In this document: positions 17,914 to 25,367 of the stretch, piece after piece
Layout of the letters: every line of letters starts with the position of its first letter
How positions within the stretch are numbered: the stretch's first letter is position 1
Origin: Desulfoferrobacter suflitae
Lineage (GTDB): Bacteria > Desulfobacterota > Syntrophobacteria > Syntrophobacterales > Syntrophobacteraceae
Reading direction: 5' to 3'
DNA length: 64,000 bases
Assembly (NCBI RefSeq): GCF_022603395.1
Contig: NZ_JAIBKA010000001.1
Span: 124,001 to 188,000 of the forward strand
Notes under the pieces: generated by a model
The model's input: only the letters and a program-made list of their open reading frames with translations
What the model was told of the DNA's origin: nothing
Databases searched by the model: none
Translations under genes and position numbers: made by a program

Positions 17914-19017
17914 ATGTTAATAAATTCGAAACAAGCTCGCCTGATTGCATTTTATTTACCCCAGTTTCACCCTATCCCTGAAAATGACGATTGGTGGGGC
18001 AAAGGTTTCACTGAATGGCGCACCGTGGCCAAGGCAAAACCGTTGTTCAAAGGGCATTATCAGCCCCATCTACCTGCAGACTTAGGGTTCTATGATTTGC
18101 GACTGCCGGAAATACGTGAGGCTCAAGCAGACATGGCAAGGAAATATGGGGTTTTTGCGTTCTGTTATTATCATTACTGGTTCAATGGTCGACGTTTGCT
18201 AGAGCGCCCTTTCAACGAAGTGTTATCCTCCGGGCAACCAGATTTCCCCTTTTGTCTTTGCTGGGCAAATGAGAACTGGACGCGAGTATGGGACGGTGGA
18301 AACCATCATATCCTCATGTCTCAGAATTACAGTGCGCAAGACGATCGAAAGCATATTGAGAGCCTAATCCCGGCATTTCAAGACCAGCGATATGTCAGGA
18401 TAAGTGACAAACCGGTATTTCTCATTTATCGTAGCGAATTGTTGACGGACCCCCTACGGACAACGGAAATTTGGCGAGAAGTTGCATATAAAGCTGGATT
18501 TGAGGGTCTTTATCTCATAAGGGTAGAAAGCTTCCTCAGGGATGTGGACCCTCAAACATTCGGATTCGATGCTGCGGTTGAATTTTCACCAGACTGGCGT
18601 TGCTTGCGGCCTATTAAGAATCGTACAAAGTGGAAATATCTGCTAGCAAAATGCGGCGTTTTTCCTGGAGCTTATTTCGATAATGCAATTGTGGAATATC
18701 AATCGATGGTCAATGGAATGTTAAATAAGAAAATGCCCGATTATAAGCGGTACCGGTGCGTCACGCCTATGTGGGATAATAGTGCTCGTAGGGTTAAAGA
18801 TGCCGCCATCCTCGTTAATTCAACTCCTGAAAAATACCAGGCTTGGCTCCGGGAGGCAGTCGATTGGACACGGAAGAACTATGAGGGTGAAGAGCGGATC
18901 GTCTTCATAAATGGATGGAACGAGTGGGGTGAAGGCAATCATCTTGAACCGGATCTCAGGTGGGGAAGGGGGTATCTACAAGCAACGTTGCAAGTGATGA
19001 ACGAGTCTGCGCAGTAG
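17914..19017 (+). CDS. WbsX-like glycosyltransferase / GH99-like domain protein
   Basis: A 367-residue protein of the WbsX family, which shares a fold with glycoside hydrolase family 99. The N-terminus IAFYLPQFHPIPENDDWWGK and the following GFTEW are near-diagnostic, as are CLCWANENWTRVWDGG and the C-terminal FINGWNEWGEGNHLEPD with its acidic residues. Proteins of this family are found in O-antigen and capsule loci and are thought to transfer or trim sugars of the polymer; the exact reaction here is unknown. It lies between groups of GT2 genes on the same strand. Confidence 0.87.
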   Translation: MLINSKQARLIAFYLPQFHPIPENDDWWGKGFTEWRTVAKAKPLFKGHYQPHLPADLGFYDLRLPEIREAQADMARKYGVFAFCYYHYWFNGRRLLERPFNEVLSSGQPDFPFCLCWANENWTRVWDGGNHHILMSQNYSAQDDRKHIESLIPAFQDQRYVRISDKPVFLIYRSELLTDPLRTTEIWREVAYKAGFEGLYLIRVESFLRDVDPQTFGFDAAVEFSPDWRCLRPIKNRTKWKYLLAKCGVFPGAYFDNAIVEYQSMVNGMLNKKMPDYKRYRCVTPMWDNSARRVKDAAILVNSTPEKYQAWLREAVDWTRKNYEGEERIVFINGWNEWGEGNHLEPDLRWGRGYLQATLQVMNESAQ

Positions 19018-19078
19018 GGCTTCTGCTCAATCACCAATCACAACGCCTGAACTCGTCTGTTTCCGGCAAAGGTATCAG

Positions 19079-20002
19079 ATGTGCAAAATCAGTGTAATAA
19101 TAACTACTTATAATCACCGAGACTTCATCCTCGAGACGCTCGATTCAGTTTTCGCACAAACCTTATCTGAATATGAAGTTATTGTGATCAACGATGGCTC
19201 TAGTGATGATACGGAAGATCTGCTGCTTCCTTTGGCACGAGCAGGGCGTATTCGCAATATCTTGCAGGATAATTCCGGACCTGGTGCTGCACGCAATCGC
19301 GGGATTGCTGAGGCTAGAGGTGAGTTCATTGCTCTCCTCGATGATGACGATATCTGGCCGCCGGACAAACTGCAATGGCAAATTGCTGCGATTCAAAAGG
19401 ATTCCTCCATTGCAGTTGTGTATGGATTCTTTGAATCTTTCGGACACCCTCCGCTCTGCCGGCATCCGGGCAATTGGGGGCCAGATGGCTGGGTTCTGCA
19501 GGAAGTGTATCGTAGGAACTGGATTAAATCACCAGGCCAAACTTTGATAAGGGCATCAGCCGTAAAAAGAGTTGGAGGTTTTGACACCTCCATATGGGGT
19601 GCTGATGATTGGGACTTGTGGATAAGGTTGGCAGAGATTGGACGATTCAATTATGTCCCGAAGCTTGCTCTACTCTATAGGCAGCACCACAGCAATGCTT
19701 CCAAAGACATAATGAAAATGTATATTAATTCCATGAAAGTGCTTCACAAGAATCAAGGCTCTTTGCCCAATTTTCGAAACTGGCATGCCTGGATTTCAGC
19801 CTGGCGCTTCATCTTGAGCTTCTCACGCCGTAATGCCCTTGATTCCATGCAGCAGGCGATTTCTGTCGGTGACTCCAGAAAGGCTGTCCATATGTGGCTT
19901 GTCGCACAGCGATTTGCCGCTGCCGGCTCGGGAACGGACCAACTCCTCGGTTTTCTGTCTGGACAGGTGTCTAGAAAACTTTTGCCTAGAACTCGCTCTT
20001 AA
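19079..20002 (+). CDS. GT2 family glycosyltransferase
   Basis: A 307-residue GT-A glycosyltransferase. It begins ISVIITTYNHRDFILETLDS and has INDGSSDDT for nucleotide-sugar binding, LLDDDDIWPPDKL for the metal, and WGADDWDLWIRLAEIG with the presumed catalytic acid. AAAGG lies six bases before the ATG. It follows the WbsX-like gene after 61 bases. It is similar in layout to the GT2 genes at 15614, 16599 and 20217. Sugar specificity cannot be predicted. Confidence 0.85.
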   Translation: MCKISVIITTYNHRDFILETLDSVFAQTLSEYEVIVINDGSSDDTEDLLLPLARAGRIRNILQDNSGPGAARNRGIAEARGEFIALLDDDDIWPPDKLQWQIAAIQKDSSIAVVYGFFESFGHPPLCRHPGNWGPDGWVLQEVYRRNWIKSPGQTLIRASAVKRVGGFDTSIWGADDWDLWIRLAEIGRFNYVPKLALLYRQHHSNASKDIMKMYINSMKVLHKNQGSLPNFRNWHAWISAWRFILSFSRRNALDSMQQAISVGDSRKAVHMWLVAQRFAAAGSGTDQLLGFLSGQVSRKLLPRTRS

Positions 20003-20216
20003 CGCCTCAAAGGGCTTGGTAAGGTGCCAGCTGACTTGCTGCCGCTTCGGCCATGGCTTTGGCGCGAAATCTATGTCCGCTTACCCTTGGATGGAGTGTT
20101 GGGACGTATGGCAAGGCTATTCCGGCGACGACGGTGGCGAGCAGATCCGGCATCGAAGTCATCGCCGACAGCAGGATGACGAAACGACAAGATGGCCCCG
20201 TCGTGGTGGGAAACCC

Positions 20217-21395
20217 ATGGATAAAGCTGGATATCCGTTGGTGTCAGTCATCATCCCTGCCTACAATTATGCCCGTTTTTTGGCGGCAGCCATTGACAGT
20301 GTTAGGCAACAGGACTACCCGCACATCGAGATTATTGTCATCGATGATGGATCGACTGATGACACACCACTAATACTCTCAAAGATTTCAAACATTACAT
20401 ACATCCGGCAAGAAAATCAGGGACTTTCCGCTGCACGCAATCATGGGATTCAGCTGGCTCATGGGAAGTATCTGCAGTTCCTCGACGCCGATGATCTATT
20501 GGGGGTTACTTCGATCCGAAAGCGTGTGGATTTCCTTGAGCAAAATCCGGACAAGAGCGCAGTGATATGCCGCAGCGCCTACTTTTCAGTTCGCCCTTAT
20601 CCAGAGCGTTATGCGTTTCTGAACAAGGAATGGCGGCAGCCGGATCCAAACCATGTGGACCTCGCCTTGTGCTATTTCAATATTGCGCCACCGCACGCTT
20701 TTCTTATCCGCAAATCGGAAGTCGATAAAATCTCTCTCCGATTTGATCCACATTTGCGTGCTTGTGAGGACTATGATTTTTGGTTTCGCTTGGCCCAAAG
20801 ATCCGGTGTACCGGGTGTGGTGCGATCCTGCTGGGTCTACTATCGGCAACATAAGAACAGTATGTCCCGTTCCTACGTGAACCAGTATCAGCACGACGCT
20901 GAACTCTGCAAGCGTGTATTGGCGCTTATGGATGACAGCAAAAAGTTTTTTTGCGCCCGTCCAATGGCCGATTATCTATTTGCAATGCTTGCGGCATCGC
21001 TATTGACTGCACGTCGGCTTTGGAGGGTAGACCGGTCGTCTTTTGACGATTTCACCTCCTGGCACATCATGCACCTACAAAGAAAACTGTGCGAAGCACA
21101 ACGCGAATCTCCTCCTACAGCGATGGCCCATCTTTACCTGGCCCTAAGTCGCCTGCACCTCCTCAGGATGTGGTTCCGAGATCATTCCCTGAATTGGGTT
21201 GATTATGACAGGCTTTGTGATGTGCTCCCCTCAGCAAAGAGCTATTTTGTTTCGGCGATCAGCAGGGGAGTTGCACTTGTTTCTTTACGCACTACAGCCA
21301 GATTGCTCAAGTTCGATGTGCTTTATGCCGCTCTCTTGTTGCGGTCCAAGCTAACTCGTAAGCGAGTGGATTCAAAAGAACCATTTTACATGTGA
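20217..21395 (+). CDS. GT2 family glycosyltransferase with long C-terminal region
   Basis: A 392-residue GT-A glycosyltransferase. The start at 20217 is chosen because the domain begins directly after it (VSVIIPAYNYARFLAAAIDS) and GGTGGG lies just upstream; the frame is open for another 128 codons upstream but those overlap the preceding GT2 gene. Motifs are IDDGSTDDT, FLDADDLLG and ACEDYDFWFRLAQRSG. The last 120 residues are basic and helical and have no motif I recognise. The 13 bases after its stop lead to the next GT gene, so the run 20217-22328 is probably one transcript. Confidence 0.85.
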   Translation: MDKAGYPLVSVIIPAYNYARFLAAAIDSVRQQDYPHIEIIVIDDGSTDDTPLILSKISNITYIRQENQGLSAARNHGIQLAHGKYLQFLDADDLLGVTSIRKRVDFLEQNPDKSAVICRSAYFSVRPYPERYAFLNKEWRQPDPNHVDLALCYFNIAPPHAFLIRKSEVDKISLRFDPHLRACEDYDFWFRLAQRSGVPGVVRSCWVYYRQHKNSMSRSYVNQYQHDAELCKRVLALMDDSKKFFCARPMADYLFAMLAASLLTARRLWRVDRSSFDDFTSWHIMHLQRKLCEAQRESPPTAMAHLYLALSRLHLLRMWFRDHSLNWVDYDRLCDVLPSAKSYFVSAISRGVALVSLRTTARLLKFDVLYAALLLRSKLTRKRVDSKEPFYM

Positions 21396-21407
21396 GCAAA
21401 CACATCG

Positions 21408-22328
21408 ATGAACGTCACCTCTGTCATCGCCACCTACAACCGCAAGAAATTCCTGTTCGATTGTGTCGACGCCATAAGCAATCAGACGTTGCCGCCGGTA
21501 TGTATCCTTGTCGTCGACAATGCCTCGACCGATGGTACCCGCGAGGCAATTGTCGAGGCGGATAACTTTGATCTGCCAGATTTCACCTACCTAAGACTGG
21601 ATGAAAATACGGGTGGGGCGGGCGGTTTCCATGCCGGGCTGGAATGGGCACTACGTAGGCACGACGGCTGGGCTTGGCTGATGGACGATGATGCTGTGCC
21701 GGAGCCAGATGCTCTGGAAAATCTGTGCAGGCATGCGCTTGACCCATCCTGCGTCTATGGCTCGGTTGCGGTGTTTCATGAAAATGGGCGGAAGAAGCTT
21801 TGTTCTCCGGCAGAGGCGGTGCGCAGAAGAACGGAAGGATACCTGGAGTATCTTGATTCGCTCGAACCGGTTGAAGAAGTGGCCAGAATCCCCTTTCTTG
21901 GGTTCTTGATCCACCGGAGCATGGTGGAGCGGATTGGCTTCCCGCGAGAGGATTTTTTCATCTACTGGGACGACCTGGAGTATTCGGAGCGAGTCAAGCG
22001 GCATGGCGGCAAGCTTTTCCTGGTCAGAGACAGCATTATCGTGCACCCCGTGCCGCAAATCACAACGTTTCGTTTTCTGAATATGCAAGTGGCCTACCGA
22101 AGCCTGCCGCCCTGGAAAATTTACTACGAGGTCAGAAATAAGATCGTCACATCCAAGGAGTACTTTGGGGCTTCACTCTGGTCGAAAACCATGCCGGGGA
22201 TTATCTTTCGGTTGGTCTTGAGCCTCCTGAAAGAAAAAAATCCCGGGGGTTGCTTACAAGCTTTTGTGCGTGCTATCCGGGACGGACTGACGGGCAGGAC
22301 CGGCAAGAGATTCCTGCCTCCAGGATGA
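21408..22328 (+). CDS. GT2 glycosyltransferase, GlfT/rhamnosyltransferase-like
   Basis: A 306-residue inverting GT2 enzyme of a different subgroup from its neighbours. It has VIATYNRKKFLFDCVDAISN, VVDNASTDGT, the glycine-rich ENTGGAGGFHAG and the WLMDDDAVPE metal motif. This combination is typical of galactofuranosyl- and rhamnosyltransferase relatives such as GlfT. YWDDLEYSERVK carries the presumed catalytic acids. It is followed by a FAD enzyme of the amine-oxidase/UDP-galactopyranose-mutase type fold, which fits, but does not prove, furanose sugar metabolism. Confidence 0.84.
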   Translation: MNVTSVIATYNRKKFLFDCVDAISNQTLPPVCILVVDNASTDGTREAIVEADNFDLPDFTYLRLDENTGGAGGFHAGLEWALRRHDGWAWLMDDDAVPEPDALENLCRHALDPSCVYGSVAVFHENGRKKLCSPAEAVRRRTEGYLEYLDSLEPVEEVARIPFLGFLIHRSMVERIGFPREDFFIYWDDLEYSERVKRHGGKLFLVRDSIIVHPVPQITTFRFLNMQVAYRSLPPWKIYYEVRNKIVTSKEYFGASLWSKTMPGIIFRLVLSLLKEKNPGGCLQAFVRAIRDGLTGRTGKRFLPPG

Positions 22329-22407
22329 AGTTTTGATTAGAATGCAACCAAGTGGAGTCAGCCATCAGCATCTATCCCGTCCGCCCAGAACCGGAAGGGC
22401 CGGCAAT

Positions 22408-23733
22408 ATGGTGAAACATTATCAGTTGTTGATTCTTGGCGCAGGCATGAGCGGACTTGCCGCTGCTATGGCTTCACAGGCGCCTATTTTGGAAAAAGGG
22501 GAAGCAGCCGGCGGCATTTGTCTATCCTATTATATGCGGCCCGGCACTGAGGAACGGCTCGCTCAAACGCCAGCCGACGGCGAAGCGTACCGTTTCGAAA
22601 ATGGCGGGGGCCACTGGATTTTTGGCGGAGAACCGGCTGTTTTAAAAAGCCTGCAAGCGTTGTCACCCCTACGTCGGTATTCGCGGAATTCATCTGTGTT
22701 TCTCAACAGTTGTAATCTGTATGTGCCCTACCCGATTCAAAACCACCTGGGATATTTGGGGCCGGAAGTGGCTGCTCGAGCATTGCAGGAGATCATCGCC
22801 GCTCCGCACAGCATCCCTGCCACCATGGCGGAGTGGATCGCTCAGAATTTCGGGAGCACCCTTACCGGTCTGTTCTTCGCTCCGTTCCAGGAGCTCTACA
22901 CCGCCGGTCTCTGGACCCGGATCGCCCCGCAGGACGCTTACAAGACACCAATCGACTTGTCTCTTGTTCTCAAGGGGGCGTTCGGCAGCGTCCCTCCGGT
23001 AGGCTACAACGCCACCTTCGCCTACCCTGAATCCGGACTCGACTCTCTGATCGCACGTATGGCAGCACAGTGTCAGATTCATCATGGCAAAGAAGCGATT
23101 CGGATCGATACGCGCAGCAAAACAATCCAGTTAGCGGACGGCACGTCGGCCCGTTATGAACATCTCATTTCAACCCTTCCCCTCAACCGCATGATCGAGT
23201 TGACGGGAATTTGCATAGACAGAAGGACGGACCCGCATACCTCTGTTCTGGTCCTCAACATCGGCGCGGCGAAAGGCCGGCAATGTCCCGCCGACCATTG
23301 GCTCTACACGCCGCAGAATCGCTCGGGATTCCACCGGGTCGGCTTCTACAGCAATGTGGACCCATCGTTCCTGCCGGTTTCCAGCAGAACCAGAGCGGAT
23401 CGGATGGCGATCTACGTCGAACGATCCTACCCGGGTAACTCAATGCCAAGCTGGGACGAAATCCGGACGTATCGCGATTGCGTTGTTCAGGAGTTGCAGG
23501 AGTGGCAGTATATCGAAGAAGTGGAAGTTGCCGATCCCACCTGGGTCGAAGTCGGTTACACCTGGGCGTGGCCCGGCTCCCGCTGGAAGCAGGAAGCTAT
23601 GAGCGCGCTGGAAGCGGTCGATATCTTTCAGGTCGGCCGCTATGGCCGGTGGACCTTTCAGGGCATTGCTGACTCCGTTCGCGACGGCTTCATTGTGGGA
23701 GCGGCACTGAAAGCGACGAGTCGGCGGCAATAA
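22408..23733 (+). CDS. FAD-dependent oxidoreductase, protoporphyrinogen-oxidase/UGM-like fold
   Basis: A 441-residue flavoprotein. The N-terminal dinucleotide-binding motif is LLILGAGMSGLAAAM (GxGxxG), followed by the FAD-stabilising LEKGEAAGG and a GGHWIFGG loop. The body reads like the amine-oxidase/protoporphyrinogen-oxidase/UDP-galactopyranose-mutase superfamily, and the C-terminal FAD motif is VGRYGRWTFQGIADSVRDG. I chose the ATG at 22408 because it directly precedes the Rossmann motif and has AAGGG upstream; an in-frame TTG at 22333 would add 25 unrelated residues. In this locus it could act on a nucleotide sugar, but the substrate is not known. Confidence 0.75.
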   Translation: MVKHYQLLILGAGMSGLAAAMASQAPILEKGEAAGGICLSYYMRPGTEERLAQTPADGEAYRFENGGGHWIFGGEPAVLKSLQALSPLRRYSRNSSVFLNSCNLYVPYPIQNHLGYLGPEVAARALQEIIAAPHSIPATMAEWIAQNFGSTLTGLFFAPFQELYTAGLWTRIAPQDAYKTPIDLSLVLKGAFGSVPPVGYNATFAYPESGLDSLIARMAAQCQIHHGKEAIRIDTRSKTIQLADGTSARYEHLISTLPLNRMIELTGICIDRRTDPHTSVLVLNIGAAKGRQCPADHWLYTPQNRSGFHRVGFYSNVDPSFLPVSSRTRADRMAIYVERSYPGNSMPSWDEIRTYRDCVVQELQEWQYIEEVEVADPTWVEVGYTWAWPGSRWKQEAMSALEAVDIFQVGRYGRWTFQGIADSVRDGFIVGAALKATSRRQ

Positions 23734-23756
23734 CAGCCCACGTGCAGGATTCGAGC

Positions 23757-24926
23757 ATGAACCCGAAAGCACTGCGCGTGCTGGTGCTCACCAAACGCCA
23801 GTACATGAAAAAAGACCTGCTGGATGATCGGTACGGTCGCATGCGCGAACTGCCGCTCGGTCTCGCCCTTCGAGGCCACCAGGTGCGAGGGCTGTGCTTG
23901 AGCTATGCACACCGGGAAGAGAGTGATCATTACGATGGACCGGTTCACTGGACCTCCATCAACGCCACTGCACTCAAGGCACCAGGGCTTGTGCGCTTCA
24001 TTCATGATGCGGCGTTGCTTGCACGCCACTGCGACGTGATCTGGGCGGGCTCCGATTCCTTTTACGGCGTCATCGCCTGTTTGCTCGGCCGACGGTACAA
24101 GGTGCCCGTGGTTTTTGACCTGTATGACAATTTTGCTTCTTTTGCAGCGGCAAAGCTCCCCATCCTAAAGCAGCTTTACCGCTGGGCCCTGCGGGAATGC
24201 GCCGGCGTCACTTGCAACGGATGGGCCCTCGCCCGCCTGATTCGATCCTCCGGACGTCGCAAACCGATCACGGTCATCGAAACCACTGCAAGAACCGATC
24301 TTTTCAAGCCGATGGACCAGACACTATGCCGAGCAAGGATGCAATTGCCGAAAGAGGCTTTGCTGGTCGGCTATGCGGGGGCCATATACCAAAACCGCGG
24401 CGTTGATCTGCTGTTCAAGGCTTTCCACCAGCTGCAGCAGAAATATCCTCAGCTTTGCCTGGCCGTTGCCGGGCCGCGTGAACCGCAGGTGCGGATGCCG
24501 CAAAGTCCACGCCTTTTTGACCTGGGGATTCTCCCGTTCAAAGAAATCCCTTATTTCACCAATGCCCTCGATGTGGCAGTCATTTGCAACAGTGACAACG
24601 ATTTCGGCCGCTACTGCTTCCCTCAGAAAGCCTGGGAAATCATGGCCTGCGACGTCCCTCTGATCGCCGCGGGAGTCGAAGGGATGCGCGAGTTTTTCGA
24701 GCATCACCCGCAGTGGCTCTATGCTCCAAACGACAGCAACGAGCTAGCTCTCGCGCTGGAGAGACGCCTGCAGGACCGCAGCACAGACTATCCGCAAGCT
24801 CCTTCGTGGTATGAATGTGCCGGAAAACTTGAAGAAATCATGGAAAAGTCTGCAAGCCGAAGGTTATACGTGACAGAGGAAATTCGATCATTCTCGGGCC
24901 TGGCTGACGGCGGGAAAGAATTTTAA
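23757..24926 (+). CDS. GT4-like glycosyltransferase
   Basis: A 389-residue GT-B glycosyltransferase. The N-terminal half has the acceptor-domain layout (LRVLVLTKRQYM, then GLALRGHQVRGLCLSY and DVIWAGSDSFYGVIA). The C-terminal half has VGYAGAIYQNRGVDLLFKAF and FPQKAWEIMACDVPLIA, the GT4 donor-binding region. The ATG at 23757 has AGGA eight bases upstream; a GTG at 23742 is the alternative. It is the last gene of the polysaccharide locus. Its 3' end lies directly against a truncated toxin gene on the other strand, so this marks an old recombination joint. Confidence 0.82.
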   Translation: MNPKALRVLVLTKRQYMKKDLLDDRYGRMRELPLGLALRGHQVRGLCLSYAHREESDHYDGPVHWTSINATALKAPGLVRFIHDAALLARHCDVIWAGSDSFYGVIACLLGRRYKVPVVFDLYDNFASFAAAKLPILKQLYRWALRECAGVTCNGWALARLIRSSGRRKPITVIETTARTDLFKPMDQTLCRARMQLPKEALLVGYAGAIYQNRGVDLLFKAFHQLQQKYPQLCLAVAGPREPQVRMPQSPRLFDLGILPFKEIPYFTNALDVAVICNSDNDFGRYCFPQKAWEIMACDVPLIAAGVEGMREFFEHHPQWLYAPNDSNELALALERRLQDRSTDYPQAPSWYECAGKLEEIMEKSASRRLYVTEEIRSFSGLADGGKEF

Positions 24927-25008
24927 TGTGATCACCATATGGACTGGCTTGATCCTGGAAACACCAAGTCATCACAACGGAGGTGTCAATCACAAAATCA
25001 TCTCCCAT
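24838..25008 (-). pseudogene. vapC: Truncated VapC toxin (PIN domain)
   Basis: Directly after the antitoxin-like gene, with only the TGA of that gene between, an ATG at 25008 opens a frame that starts MGDDFVIDTSVVMTWCF and continues QDQASPYGDH. This is the N-terminus of a VapC PIN-domain RNase toxin: the first metal-binding Asp is D8, and the spacing to the SPY region matches the family. Similarity stops after about residue 27, near base 24930, right beside the end of the GT4 gene; the frame then runs antisense into that gene and stops at 24838. The rest of the toxin is lost, so it cannot be active. Confidence 0.72.
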
Positions 25009-25317
25009 TCATCGCCTTCCCTCTTCAATCATATCCCGGATAGAAAGCCCTTCGAGAGCATGCTTTTTGCGGAATTCCCGCAGTTCAGCAATAACCTTCC
25101 TGGGTTCCGTCTTCCTTGAAGGCTCCGCCGGCTGCAACACGGCTACCGGTACGCCGTGCTTGGTGATGGTTATACGCTCTCCCTGTAGATAGTAGATTTC
25201 GTCATCCAACCTGCATGACTCCCACCATCGGTTTTCCAACCGACGAAATGACCGCTCCACTGCGCTGGATTGGGCGCAGCGATACCCAGCAATTACGACC
25301 GCAAGGATCCGCTGCAT
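25009..25317 (-). CDS. vapB: VapB/Phd-type antitoxin, partner of truncated VapC
   Basis: A 102-residue frame whose second half is typical of Phd/YefM-type antitoxins: ERITITKHGVPVAVLQPAE, then VIAELREFRKK and LSIRDMIEEGRR, the toxin-neutralising tail. The stretch DEIYYLQ just before it is also typical. The first 35 residues do not resemble the family, and a GTG at 25260 may be the true start, but the ATG at 25317 has AAGGGA upstream. The toxin gene that should follow is cut short (24838-25008), so this is an orphan antitoxin, perhaps decaying. Confidence 0.65.
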   Translation of the reverse strand: MQRILAVVIAGYRCAQSSAVERSFRRLENRWWESCRLDDEIYYLQGERITITKHGVPVAVLQPAEPSRKTEPRKVIAELREFRKKHALEGLSIRDMIEEGRR

Positions 25318-25367
25318 ATGGTCCCTTGAAAGGTTTTCTTGTTGGGTTTCATTGCATTCAACCCACC

